NCBI GenBank assembly: GCA_963735085.1
Contig: CAVTJP010000002.1
Span: forward strand, 1,178,001 to 1,242,000
Direction: 5' to 3'
DNA: 64,000 bases
From: DATJGR01 sp963735085
Lineage (GTDB): Bacteria; Pseudomonadota; Gammaproteobacteria; Pseudomonadales; Azotimanducaceae
The number at the start of each line of letters is the position of its first letter. Positions within the stretch are counted from its first letter, which is position 1. The notes under the pieces were generated by a model that worked only from the letters and a program-made list of their open reading frames with translations, was not told the DNA's origin and searched no databases. Both the position numbers and the translations under genes were made by a program. This document shows positions 52,526-61,352 of the stretch, in pieces.

Positions 52526-52664
52526 TGGCTGCGTGCAGTTGCACGGTGCGGCTGGTTACATGCGCGGCAGCGATATTGAACGCCTGTGGCGGGACGCGCG
52601 TCCGCACTCGTTGGGAGGCGGTGCGTCTGCGGTCATGCTCGATGAGATTGCGAAACTGATCTGA
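52526..52664 (+). pseudogene. C-terminal remnant of an acyl-CoA dehydrogenase
   Basis: Directly after the IS end, the frame GCVQLHGAAGYMRGSDIERL continues to GGGASAVMLDEIAKLI and TGA 52662-52664. This is the very end of an acyl-CoA dehydrogenase (family pattern QLHGGAGY, then RDAR and the GGGTSEI segment). The rest of the gene is absent, removed by the IS or by a deletion it caused. Confidence 0.82.
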
Positions 52665-53023
52665 GCACCGCAGCTGCGTCATCGCATTGGGTCGCGGACG
52701 GGGAACTTCGCAGATTCCGCCATTCTCTTGCTGCTTGAGAATCACCGGGGCGGCGGCGGAGCGGCTGCAGGACATGCGTTACGAATCCGAGAATCGTATG
52801 CCACCCAGTATCACCCAGTTGTTCGCTTGGTTATGGCAGGACCAAAAGATCCCGATTCGTCAACGAATTTGCTGTGCTATGAAACATCGTGGCTCCACTC
52901 CATCATTGGCGTGACGCACAGGCGATGCGGGGTTCGGTGTCGGCATCATGGTTGGCCGGACGCCGGAGGAACCGGCGTGAAGCGAGTTAGGTGCTACGGC
53001 GCGCTACAGCGCGCACACTCGCC
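52665..53023. other. Gene-free debris between IS91 copy and tRNA scar
   Basis: No complete gene is seen. Short open frames on both strands lack ribosome binding sites and family features. The frame at 52728-53054 is open for about 100 codons but I recognise no motif. It is probably island or IS debris. Confidence 0.5.
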
Positions 53024-53049
53024 GAGTTCGAGCCCCGTCCGCTCCGCCA
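53024..53049 (+). other. tRNA-Asp 3'-end copy, probable integration scar (att)
   Basis: GAGTTCGAGCCCCGTCCGCT and following CCGCCA match the T-loop and acceptor 3' strand of tRNA-Asp (usual end TTCGAGTCCCGTCCGTTCCGCCA with CCA encoded). The upstream anticodon and D-arm are missing, so it is not a functional tRNA. Copies of tRNA 3' ends are left where site-specific integrases insert islands, so this may be one end of a mobile region. Confidence 0.6.
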
Positions 53050-53322
53050 TCTAACCGTTTGATTTTTCTTGTTGGTCGCGTACAGATCAGGCTTGTTGCT
53101 GTCCCGCGCTTTACCTGCGTCGTCAGCTTCGATTTGACGCGGAAACGCCTCGTACCGAGCATGTTGTGAAGCGCACGACGAAGTCGCTGCAAACGGTGCT
53201 GAAAAAGAGTGCGGGAGTGTCGGCGCGTTCGCGGATCGTTAGTCAATGAGAGGGACCGCTCCGGCAAGCAATCCCAAGGTGTCAAGATTGATTGTCGAAG
53301 ACTGGTGTAAGGGCCCGGTGGG
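53050..53322. other. Gene-free stretch after tRNA scar
   Basis: No supported gene. Short frames on both strands have no recognisable motif. It may be a decayed part of an integrase or other island gene, but this cannot be shown. Confidence 0.4.
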
Positions 53323-53961
53323 TTAGCCGCCGACGACCTGCTTCAACCGCGCGGTTGCCATGGCGATGAATTCGTCGATCAGCGCCGACTGCGCTCTGCG
53401 CGGTTGACGCGCGGCGAGAGCGAACGTCGGCGTGCTCAGCCCGACCAGCAAAGTCAGTAGACGTTCGACCGCGCCAGCGTCGAGGTTCGGCACCAGAACG
53501 CCGAATCGCCGGCACATCAGACTGACCACGCGCTGATTGAGCGACTCGTCGATGGTGCGCAACTCGGGGAGGTATTGCGAAGCTGCCGACAGCCCCTGTG
53601 CCACGGGGTTTCTGGAAAACGCCTTCCACGATTCGCGGATACCGTTTTCGAACGCCCCAATCAGCTCGTCAGCGGAATGCGACGACTCGGCCAGTTGCGC
53701 GATCTGCGCCTCGAGATCCGCGAAGATCAGCGACGTGACGGCGATCAGGATCTGCTCGACCGACTCGAAGTAGCGATAGATCGATGTTGGCGTGATGCCC
53801 GCGCGGCGCGCAACGCTGTACATCGTTAAAGCATCGAGCCCTTTCTCGCCGATCTCCGCCTGCGCCGCGGTGAGAATCGCGTCGTAGCGCTCGCGAGCGC
53901 GTGCCTGCAGCGGTGCCACGCGTGGCTCGGGGAGAGGCAGGCCTTTGACTCCGCGTGGCAT
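53323..53961 (-). CDS. TetR-family transcriptional regulator
   Basis: About 212 residues from ATG 53961 (MPRGVKG; the upstream ATG 54000 is also possible). The HTH is at residues about 22-70: ILTAAQAEIGEKGLDALTMY, then SVARRAGITPTSIYRYFESV. The C-terminal domain has a typical helical composition. It is divergent from the oxidase operon and the 113-bp gap holds two direct repeats (54010-54043), so it probably regulates both. Confidence 0.9.
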   Translation of the reverse strand: MPRGVKGLPLPEPRVAPLQARARERYDAILTAAQAEIGEKGLDALTMYSVARRAGITPTSIYRYFESVEQILIAVTSLIFADLEAQIAQLAESSHSADELIGAFENGIRESWKAFSRNPVAQGLSAASQYLPELRTIDESLNQRVVSLMCRRFGVLVPNLDAGAVERLLTLLVGLSTPTFALAARQPRRAQSALIDEFIAMATARLKQVVGG

Positions 53962-54009
53962 GACGATGCCGATGATGTATGTGTCGACGAACGATAGCAT
54001 CGTGAGACA

Positions 54010-54043
54010 TGACGCACCATCACTAAATATTGACGGACCATCA
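54010..54043. promoter_or_regulatory. Tandem operator-like repeats between TetR and oxidase operon
   Basis: TGACGcACCATCA at 54010-54022 and TGACGgACCATCA at 54031-54043 are direct repeats with a 21-bp period, two helical turns apart. Each has partly palindromic ends (TGA..TCA). They lie upstream of both divergent genes and could bind TetR dimers side by side. Confidence 0.55.
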
Positions 54044-54113
54044 TGTTTAATCTAGTGTCGCATTTCTCATGCGTCGCAGCGTCCGTCGCGCTCAAAACCG
54101 GGAGAGAGGAATC

Positions 54114-55610
54114 ATGTCCTACGAGACTGATCGTCGTGTTCCGAAAACCCATGGCCGGCGCAGCTTTCTGAAACTGAGCGCGGGTGCGTCAGTGGCGATG
54201 GGGACCCTGGGATTGGCGAATGCGCAGGCGTTCGCCAGCGATGCGGCGCTAAGTGGTGATAAAGCCTCCGATGTCTTCGATGTTGCCATCGTCGGTGCCG
54301 GGCTCGCGGGGCTCACCGCCGCGCGCGATCTGCACCGGGCCGGCTGCGATTCATTCGTCGTTCTGGAGGCGCGCGATCGAGTGGGTGGTCGCACGCTGAA
54401 TCACGATCTCGGCGATGGCCGCATCTCCGAGGCGGGCGGGCAATGGATCGGCCCGGGCCAGACGGCGATTGCCGATCTTGCGCGTGAACTGCAGATCGAT
54501 ACCTTTCCAACCTACTACACGGGCAAGACCGTGTACCTGGCCGGCGATGGGCGGCAGGCGGTCGACCTGAAGGGCACATTCGGCACAGACCCCAAGATTG
54601 CCGCGAAGCTGAGCGCGCTCGCGCGCGACGTGCCATCAGGCGCGCCGTGGAAGGCGCCCGATGCAGCGGAACTGGACAAGCTGAGCGTCGGTGACTGGCT
54701 CGCGAAGCAGGCGCTCACGCCAGAGGATCGCGTCGGCTGGGATATCACGACGTACCTGTCGGCAGGGACCTCGCCGGCGCAGATGGGTCTGTTGCACTTT
54801 CTGTCGATGATCAACTCGGCGAACAGCGACTACGAGCAGCTCGACTCCATCAAGCGCAGCGCGCAGGAAACCCGCTTCGTCGGCGGATCGCAGATTCTCA
54901 GCATCCGGATGGCGCAGGCGCTGCAATCGCACGTGAGGATGTCTTGCTCGGTACGCAAGATCACGGATTGGGATCGCGACGTCGTCAGCTTGCATACCGA
55001 CGGCGGCATCGTCGGGGCACGGCGCGTTGTCATGGCGATCCAACCGGCGTTGTGCAATCAGATCGATTTTTCACCGCAGCTGCCTGACAAACGCGCGGCA
55101 CTGCAGCATCACTGGCCGGCGTACACGCCCGCGCGAAAGACGGCGATGGTCTACGCACGGCCGTTCTGGCGTGACGCGGGTTTGAACGGACAAGTTCTGC
55201 AAGCGGACGGTCCGGTGATGTGGGCGTACGACAACTCACCGCCCGACGGAACAATCGGCGTGATCAGTTCGTTCATTCAGCAAGCCGTTGTACCTGCGGA
55301 CCTCGACACTGCGAAAAACACGCTCGCCGCCATCTACGCGCGCGGGATCGGCGATGAGGCGTTGAAACCGCTGCAGTATCACGAACAGCATTGGGGCACG
55401 TGCGATCCGTGGACGTTGAGTTGCGTATCGGCGATTCCGCGCGGGTTCTGGACCACCTACGGTGACGCGCTGCACCCGCCATGCGGAAATCTCGTCTGGT
55501 CGGGTACGGAGACGGCCGATATCTGGGCGGGCTACATGGACGGCGCGGTTCGGTCGGGGCACCGCGCCGCGCTTCAGGTATTGAACGCTTTGCGGAACAC
55601 GGTCGCATGA
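54114..55610 (+). CDS. Tat-exported flavin amine oxidase-like dehydrogenase
   Basis: The protein has 498 residues from ATG 54114, with AGAGAGGA upstream. The N-terminus has a twin-arginine signal, GRRSFLKLSAG (Arg15-16). The FAD site VAIVGAGLAGLTAARDLHRA lies at 58-77 with Glu85 of LEARDRVGGRT. The C-terminal WSGTETADIWAGYMDGAVRS near 460 matches the amine-oxidase FAD-binding end. It should be exported folded with FAD to the periplasm. The following gene encodes a di-haem cytochrome c; four-base overlap (ATGA) suggests the cytochrome is its electron acceptor, as known for the cytochrome-c-linked nicotine oxidoreductase NicA2 in the same superfamily. Confidence 0.88.
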   Translation: MSYETDRRVPKTHGRRSFLKLSAGASVAMGTLGLANAQAFASDAALSGDKASDVFDVAIVGAGLAGLTAARDLHRAGCDSFVVLEARDRVGGRTLNHDLGDGRISEAGGQWIGPGQTAIADLARELQIDTFPTYYTGKTVYLAGDGRQAVDLKGTFGTDPKIAAKLSALARDVPSGAPWKAPDAAELDKLSVGDWLAKQALTPEDRVGWDITTYLSAGTSPAQMGLLHFLSMINSANSDYEQLDSIKRSAQETRFVGGSQILSIRMAQALQSHVRMSCSVRKITDWDRDVVSLHTDGGIVGARRVVMAIQPALCNQIDFSPQLPDKRAALQHHWPAYTPARKTAMVYARPFWRDAGLNGQVLQADGPVMWAYDNSPPDGTIGVISSFIQQAVVPADLDTAKNTLAAIYARGIGDEALKPLQYHEQHWGTCDPWTLSCVSAIPRGFWTTYGDALHPPCGNLVWSGTETADIWAGYMDGAVRSGHRAALQVLNALRNTVA

Positions 55611-56275
55611 AAAATCGCATCTGGATCGTCGCGGGTGGTGTCGTCGTATTGATCGGCGCAGCCGCCGTGGGGCCGGAAATGCGCTTCCAGCGCGCCATCA
55701 TTGACGAGGCCAAGGCGTACGAGGCCAACGGCGGGAGCTGGCCGCAGCTTTCCGACGCCTGCATAGTCTGCCACGGGCGCAATGGTGATTCGGTGAATCA
55801 GAAGTATGCCGACCTGGCGGCGCAACCGGCCGACTACATCGCCGGCCAATTGCATGCGTTTGCAGACGGGCGCCGCGCGAGCCCCTTTATGGTGCCGTTG
55901 GCGCTGTCGCTTGCCGATGCCGACATCCAGCGTCTGTCCGAGTACTTCGCGCGGCAAGCGGTCAGCAACAACGCGTTCCAACCCGACGCAATGCTGCGCG
56001 CGAGAGGCGAGCCTCTGTCGAAAAGTTGCACCGCATGCCACGGCAACCGACTCATGGGCGACAAGACGAATCCGCGCCTCGCAGGCCAGGGATACGACTA
56101 TCTGTTGGCTCAGATGAATGCATACGCCGAGAACACGAGGACCGATGCGACAGGTGCGATGAATGCGCTTGCGACTGCGCTTTCGGAAGACGACAGGCGC
56201 GCGGTCTCGACCTACATGGCCAGCTACCCGGTTAGCGCAAGGAGCGTACTCGATGACAAAGTTCAGTCCGACTGA
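55607..56275 (+). CDS. Di-haem cytochrome c (c4/c553-like)
   Basis: The protein has 222 residues. An N-terminal hydrophobic anchor or signal (WIVAGGVVVLIGAAAV) precedes two c-type haem sites, CIVCH (Cys52-His56) and CTACH (Cys141-His145), each in a cytochrome c4-like half (CHGRNGDSV and CHGNRLMGD). Its start overlaps the oxidase stop by four bases. It probably takes electrons from the exported flavoprotein and passes them to the respiratory chain. Its 3' end overlaps the hydrolase start. Confidence 0.92.
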   Translation: MKNRIWIVAGGVVVLIGAAAVGPEMRFQRAIIDEAKAYEANGGSWPQLSDACIVCHGRNGDSVNQKYADLAAQPADYIAGQLHAFADGRRASPFMVPLALSLADADIQRLSEYFARQAVSNNAFQPDAMLRARGEPLSKSCTACHGNRLMGDKTNPRLAGQGYDYLLAQMNAYAENTRTDATGAMNALATALSEDDRRAVSTYMASYPVSARSVLDDKVQSD

Positions 56276-57314
56276 CGAGCCCCCAACTGACGAGCCCCAT
56301 GTCGGCGGTTCACGCCGTCATTTCTTAAAGCTCGCGAGCGCCGCCAGTCTCGCCTCGGCGTGGGGTCTCGGTGCGGTTGCCGAAGCGACGGCCGCTGACG
56401 CGGCAGGCGGTGGGAAGATGGCCACGACGCGCCCGGGGCGGTCGTCCAACGTTGCGCCGCAAGGAAGCGTGCCCGGCCGCAACATTGTAATCAACGGTAT
56501 GAACTATCACGTCGGCGAGCAGGGCGCTGGCGACAAGGTGGTGGTGCTGCTGCATGGCATGCCGGACACGTCGAGCGTCTGGCGGTTTCAGATTCCCGCG
56601 CTCGTTCAAGCCGGCTACCGGGTTATCGTCCCCGACCTGCTCGGTTATGGCGAGACGGACAAACCCGCGGAGGTCTCGCGGTACCAAGGAGAGAAGTTGA
56701 TCGCGGACGCGTTGACGATGCTCGACACGTTGCAGTTATCGAAGGTGGATCTGGTGGGTCACGACTGGGGCGGATTCCTGAGCTGGGAATTGGCACTCGC
56801 GGTGCCGGATCGGGTGCGCCGTCATGTGGCCGTCAGCACGGGTCATCCGGACGGATTCAGTGACTGGATCGCGAATCCGAATAGCGTGAAGGAAAACTGG
56901 TACATGTATCTCAACACGCAGGACAAGGCTGCAGAACTGTACGCCGCGGACGATGGCGCGGCCCTGAGAAACGTGCTGTTGCCGACGCATCCGGAAGTGG
57001 ACGAAGTCTGGTCGCGAATGAAAGAACCGGCGGCGATGACGGGCATGCTCAATTGGGACAAGGCGAATCAGGTGGCCGCGCTTTATCTCGCCGAAGCTTC
57101 CCGGCAGGGACCGCCGCGTATGTGTCATGTGGCTACGCTGGGCCTCTGGAGCAGTAACGACACCTACATGTGGGAAGAGCAGATGACCGAAAGCGCGAAC
57201 CGCATGTCGGCGCCGTGGCGCTATCAGCGGATCGAGAACGCCTCGCATTGGGCAATGCTCGACCAGCCTGAAGCGGTCAACGAACAGATACTCGGCTGGT
57301 TGAACGAGTCCTGA
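56253..57314 (+). CDS. Tat-exported alpha/beta hydrolase
   Basis: The protein has 353 residues from ATG 56253, with AAGGAG upstream, overlapping the cytochrome gene by 23 bases. The twin-arginine signal is SRRHFLKLASAAS (Arg21-22). The core shows LLHGMPDTSSVWRFQ, the nucleophile Asp in GHDWGGFLSWELA and a late NASHWAMLDQP His. Asp at the nucleophile elbow is the pattern of epoxide hydrolases and dehalogenases, not of esterases. Being exported by Tat is unusual for this fold. It closes the oxidase-cytochrome-hydrolase operon. Confidence 0.9.
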   Translation: MTKFSPTDEPPTDEPHVGGSRRHFLKLASAASLASAWGLGAVAEATAADAAGGGKMATTRPGRSSNVAPQGSVPGRNIVINGMNYHVGEQGAGDKVVVLLHGMPDTSSVWRFQIPALVQAGYRVIVPDLLGYGETDKPAEVSRYQGEKLIADALTMLDTLQLSKVDLVGHDWGGFLSWELALAVPDRVRRHVAVSTGHPDGFSDWIANPNSVKENWYMYLNTQDKAAELYAADDGAALRNVLLPTHPEVDEVWSRMKEPAAMTGMLNWDKANQVAALYLAEASRQGPPRMCHVATLGLWSSNDTYMWEEQMTESANRMSAPWRYQRIENASHWAMLDQPEAVNEQILGWLNES

Positions 57315-57315
57315 A

Positions 57316-57564
57316 ATGCCCCTATTCCTGCATCAGCAGGAACAAGCATTGTCACTGAAGGCGCGGGCGGTCCTTTCAGAGGCGGCTCTTCGGGACTTTG
57401 TCGGCTACTGCAACAACGAGTGCTACCACGAAGCGATCGGAAACGTCACGCCCGCGGATGTTTACTTCGGAAGGCGGTACGAAGTGCTCACCGAGCGATC
57501 GAAGATCAAACGCAGGACGATGGAGCGAAGGAAGAAGGAGTACCTGGCCGCGAAGGTGGCTTAG
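57316..57564 (+). pseudogene. IS3-family transposase C-terminal remnant
   Basis: The frame FVGYCNNECYHEAIGNVTPA, then DVYFGRRYEVLTERSKIKRR matches the last part of the DDE integrase core of IS3-like transposases. The catalytic Asp and most of the Glu motif are missing, so it is inactive. The remainder lies directly after the hydrolase stop and before the DUF1254 gene. Confidence 0.85.
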
Positions 57565-57749
57565 GCCGGAAACAAAAGCTGTCTCTTAGCGAAGAGCCAT
57601 TGTTGTCCGACTTATCTTGAGGACCCAAATTATGCCGATACAAATTAAACCGATTAATGCTGGATCTGCCGTTAGCACTGCTGCCTGTGGCAGTCTCCAC
57701 GAGAGCAGTGTTCTCAAAACACCAGAATATTCCGCACAAGGACAACCCC

Positions 57750-59255
57750 ATGAAATCTGCAATGCTCTGCTTAGCTTTACTTGCCGCGGCCGCCGTACCG
57801 GCAGTGGCCGAGCCTCCCAAGTTCAAAATGACCACAGAAATTCCGCAGTCGATCACCACGCCGGACAAGGTGGAGACTTCCATCGGCAACCTCGAGTTCT
57901 TCGACGGCGTGCCCTCGCAGCAGACGGTGCAAACTCTGTACGACAACCTGGATCGCATGCGCGGCGTGCAGACTTTTCTCGCCGGCTACCCGGCCGTCTC
58001 CGCCTATGCCCTGTACGACGGTCCAAAGGCGATAGGCGCCGACAGACCCAACAAAATCCAGATCTGGAAACAGCTGATGGATTCGAAAACATTGTTACTG
58101 ACGGGCAATACGTCGACTCTCTATGCGGTCACCACTCTGGATCTGAAGACAGACGGCGCCACCGTAATCGAATTGCCGCCGGGCATGCTCGGCATGCTCG
58201 ACAGCGCCTGGTTCAAGTTTATCGGCAACTTCGGTGCCGCCGGGCAGGACAAAGGCAAGGGCGGCAAATATCTGGTTGTGCCGCCCGGGTACAGCGGCAC
58301 CGTGCCGGACGGCTACTTCGTGCTGAAAGCCCCCACCTACCGCAACTGGGTGTTTCTGCGCGGCTCCATCGCCAAGGGTGTGGAACCGGCGGTCGAGAAC
58401 ATCGAAAAAAACCTCAAGGTCTACCCACTGGCCAAGGCCGGCAATCCGCCCGCGACCGAATTAATCAACGCATCCGGCAAGCTGGCAAATTTCGTTCCCG
58501 CCAATGATTTCAACTTCCTGGAGCAGCTGAACGCTGTGGTCCAGTACGAACCCATCGAATCCCTGGAACCGGAGACCCGCGGCCTTTTCGCTTCGGTCGG
58601 CATCATCAAGGACAAGCCGTTCGAGCCAGACGCGCGCATGAAGAAACTGCTCACCGAAGCCGTCGCCATCGGCAACGCCACCGCCCGCGCCATCACCTTC
58701 TACCCCCGTAACCCGGGCAACTACATCTACGGCGAGGACAGCGGCTGGCTGATGGGTTATGCGGACAAGAACACCACATTTACCTACAACGGCGCCTACG
58801 ATATAGACGCCGCGCTCCTGTTCCATTACAACGCCATCGGTGTCACTCCGGCAATGGCGCTCACCCGCCCCGGCGTTGGCTCCGACTACGGCCTTCTCAG
58901 TACCGACTCTAAAAAGCGCGCGCTGGATGGCTCCAAAACCTACCGCCTGACCCTGCCGCCCAATGTGCCGGTCAAGGATTTCTGGGCGGTGACCATCTAC
59001 GACACCCAGACCCGCTCGCAGCTGCAGACCGATGAGCAGTTTCCCACCCTCGGCAGCCAGACGGAGGGCATGCAGAAGAATGCCGACGGCTCCTACGATA
59101 TCTACTTCTCGCCCAAGCCACCCAAGGGTAAAGAGGGCAACTGGCTACAGACGATCCCCGGCAAGAGCTGGTTGATATTGCTGCGCATGTACGGCCCGGA
59201 GCAGGCGTGGATTGATAAGACCTGGCGGCCAGGTGAACTCGAACTGATGGAGTGA
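57750..59255 (+). CDS. DUF1254/DUF1214 exported protein
   Basis: The protein has 501 residues from ATG 57750 with a Sec signal (MKSAMLCLALLAAAAVPAVA). Two domains are visible: an N-terminal DUF1254-like half with YDNLDRMRGVQTFLAGYPAV and NTSTLYAVTTLDLKTDG, and a C-terminal DUF1214-like half with LDGSKTYRLTLPPNVPVKDF and SWLILLRMYGPEQAW. The family occurs in many proteobacteria and its function is not known. It sits between the IS3 remnant and the duplicated hydrolase tail and so may be an insertion. A perfect hairpin follows its stop. Confidence 0.9.
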   Translation: MKSAMLCLALLAAAAVPAVAEPPKFKMTTEIPQSITTPDKVETSIGNLEFFDGVPSQQTVQTLYDNLDRMRGVQTFLAGYPAVSAYALYDGPKAIGADRPNKIQIWKQLMDSKTLLLTGNTSTLYAVTTLDLKTDGATVIELPPGMLGMLDSAWFKFIGNFGAAGQDKGKGGKYLVVPPGYSGTVPDGYFVLKAPTYRNWVFLRGSIAKGVEPAVENIEKNLKVYPLAKAGNPPATELINASGKLANFVPANDFNFLEQLNAVVQYEPIESLEPETRGLFASVGIIKDKPFEPDARMKKLLTEAVAIGNATARAITFYPRNPGNYIYGEDSGWLMGYADKNTTFTYNGAYDIDAALLFHYNAIGVTPAMALTRPGVGSDYGLLSTDSKKRALDGSKTYRLTLPPNVPVKDFWAVTIYDTQTRSQLQTDEQFPTLGSQTEGMQKNADGSYDIYFSPKPPKGKEGNWLQTIPGKSWLILLRMYGPEQAWIDKTWRPGELELME

Positions 59256-59273
59256 CCCGCCACAATGACTTCT

Positions 59274-59301
59274 CTGCCCAGCTGCCAAGGCAGCTGGGCA
59301 G
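59274..59301. terminator. Terminator-like palindrome after DUF1254 gene
   Basis: A perfect 13-bp stem, CTGCCCAGCTGCC against GGCAGCTGGGCAG, with two-base loop AA starts 18 bp after the stop codon. There is no T-run. Confidence 0.65.
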
Positions 59302-59384
59302 CACCGGAAATCGGAGTGGCGCCGTAGGCTTGTTGCTTGCTCTGATCAGGGAGCCAGCTTTTATAGGGAAGTGTTTTATGGGGT

Positions 59385-59720
59385 GTTGCCGACGCATCCG
59401 GAAGTGGACGAAGTCTGGTCGCGAATGAAAGACCCAGCGGCAATGACGGGCATGCGCAATCGGGACAAGGCGAACCAGGTGGCCGCGCTTTATCTCGCCG
59501 AAGCTACCCGGCAGGGGCCGCCGCGTATGTGTCATGTGCCTCCGCTGGGCCTTTGGAGCCGCCACGACACCTATTCTGGGAAGAGCAGATGACCGAAAGC
59601 GCAGACCGCATGTTGGCGCCATGGCGCTATCACCGGATCGAGAACGCCTTGCATTGGGCAATGCTCGACCAGCCTGAACGTGTCACCGAACACATGCTCG
59701 GCTGGCTGAGCCAGGGCTGA
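59385..59720 (+). pseudogene. Duplicated C-terminal fragment of the Tat hydrolase
   Basis: 59385-59720 is closely similar to 56978-57314, the end of the exported hydrolase gene (PTHPEVDEVWSRMKDPAAMT, then TESADRMLAPWRY). One base is missing in the stretch around 59572 (TATTCTGGG against TACATGTGGG), causing a frameshift. The first two thirds of the gene are absent. It may be the remains of a tandem hydrolase copy split by the IS3 and DUF1254 insertion. Confidence 0.85.
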
Positions 59721-59796
59721 ATCGCGCCCGATCGCCTGGCCTTAATCGTCCGGGCTGCGCCATTGGTTACCCGTTGACAGTCCCTGCGCGAATTCG

Positions 59797-60398
59797 TCAG
59801 TTGGATGCCGGCGTGGGTTGCGCAACGACTTCCTGCAGCGGCGCACCGCGCGCGCCCGACGGCGCCTTGACGCCCACGACCACCGCGAGCGTCGGCGCAA
59901 TGTCCGTCGGCTCAATGGCGCGGTAAACGCGTTGGGCGCGCAACCGCCCTCCAGCAAACACTACCGGCACGAACGTGTCGTAACGCCACGGTGAACCGTG
60001 AGTCGAAGCCACAGTCAGGCCGTCGAACGCGTTGATGTAATTATCGGGCTCGAAGATCAGATAGATATCGCCGGAACGCATCGGGTTGTAGTTGCGTAGT
60101 GCCGATCGGATCAACGGTGTATCCGGCAGATTGGCTTCCTGCAGTGCGGTGCTCGATACGGCAAGCGCGACGCCATCGAACTTCATCAACTCATCGACGA
60201 CCGCCTTTTCCACATCTGCCCTGTTCAAGCCTTGCTCGGCAATGGCATCGCGGTTCAGATAAAGGTAGGGATGGTAGTAGGACGCAATGAGTTCCTTGCC
60301 GATTCCAAACCGCTTTTTCAGCGCAGTTATCGCCGGGGCTTTGTCCCATGCATCAGGTGTCACGTAGGCGGCCTCGATCCCAAACGTGTTCAGGTACC
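59797..60398 (-). pseudogene. Alkaline-phosphatase-family protein (PafA-like), C-terminal part cut by IS
   Basis: The minus-strand frame is open from the IS junction at 60398 (YLNTFGIEAAYVTPDAWDKA) to a TGA at 59797-59799. The segments FDGLTVASTHGSPWRYDTFV and PTDIAPTLAVVVGVKAPSGA are typical of the end of PafA-like alkaline phosphatases / phosphodiesterases, with the metal-binding His in STHG. The N-terminal metal-binding part is lost. It is thus interrupted by the second IS91 copy. Confidence 0.82.
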
Positions 60399-61352
60399 AG
60401 TGCCCTCAATCTCAATGTGCATCTACACATGCTGGTGCTGGACGGCGTCTACGCCAACGACCGCGGCAAGCTGCGCTTCCAGCCGTTGCCTGCCCCTGCG
60501 CCAGCCATGATGACGCAGCTGCTCGATGCCATTGTGTTGCGCGTGCTGCGCTGCCTGGAGCACGACGGTCTGCTGATCCGCGATCCGGAACAACCCTGGC
60601 TCGATCTGGAAGCGCGTGATGCGCTCGATGCATTGGGTGCCGCGTCGATTCAATACCGCATTGCCGTCGGTCCGCACGCCGGGCGTAAGGTCTTGACGCT
60701 CAAACTCGCCCCAGCTGCGGCCACGTCGAGTGTGCCCAAACCGTTCACGGTGGCGAGAGACGGGTTCTCGTTGAATGCGGCGGTGGCGTGTGCGCCACAC
60801 CAGCGTGAGCGGATCGAGCGGTTGTGCCGCTACATCACCCGACCGGCACTGGCGCTGGAACGGCTGAGCACGAACGGGGCCGGGCAGGTGGTCTACCAAC
60901 TCAAGACCCCGTACCGGGACGGCACCAGCCATTTTGTGTTCGAGCCAATCGAGTTCCTGGCCCGACTCGCGGCGTTGGTGCCTCGACCACGGGGCAACCT
61001 GGTGAGATACCACGGCATCCTGGCGCCCAACGCCAAACATCGTACTGCGGTGGTGCCGAACCCGTCGCGGCGAACTCGACGACGGCGCACGGCTGGACAC
61101 GCTCGGGTGCAGGCGTCGGGTGGAGCTTGTCACGACGACCATGAAGCACCGACCGCGCCGATGACGTGGATGGAGCGGCTGCGCAGAGTATTCGCGATTG
61201 ATCTGTCGGTCTGTCCGGACTGCGGCGGTCGGCTGCGCGTCATCGCCGATGTCACCCGTCCGGACATCATCGAGAAAATTCTGGAACATGTTGCCCGACA
61301 ACAGGCGCCGCCGGAATTCAGCACGATCAGCAATATGGCAACGGTTCACTGA
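60399..61352 (+). pseudogene. Truncated IS91-family transposase
   Basis: The frame starts in SALNLNVHLHMLVLDGVYAN, retaining the HUH His pair and the entire C-terminal part, but lacking the N-terminal zinc-finger region. The product would be inactive. Sequence agreement with the full copy suggests a recent event. Confidence 0.88.

Noticed and set aside
53024..53049. Complete tRNA gene
   Set aside because: Only the T-loop and acceptor 3' half are present; no D-arm or anticodon can be folded upstream.
52728..53054. 108-codon open frame between IS91 and the tRNA scar
   Set aside because: No ribosome binding site and no recognised domain; left as unassigned debris.
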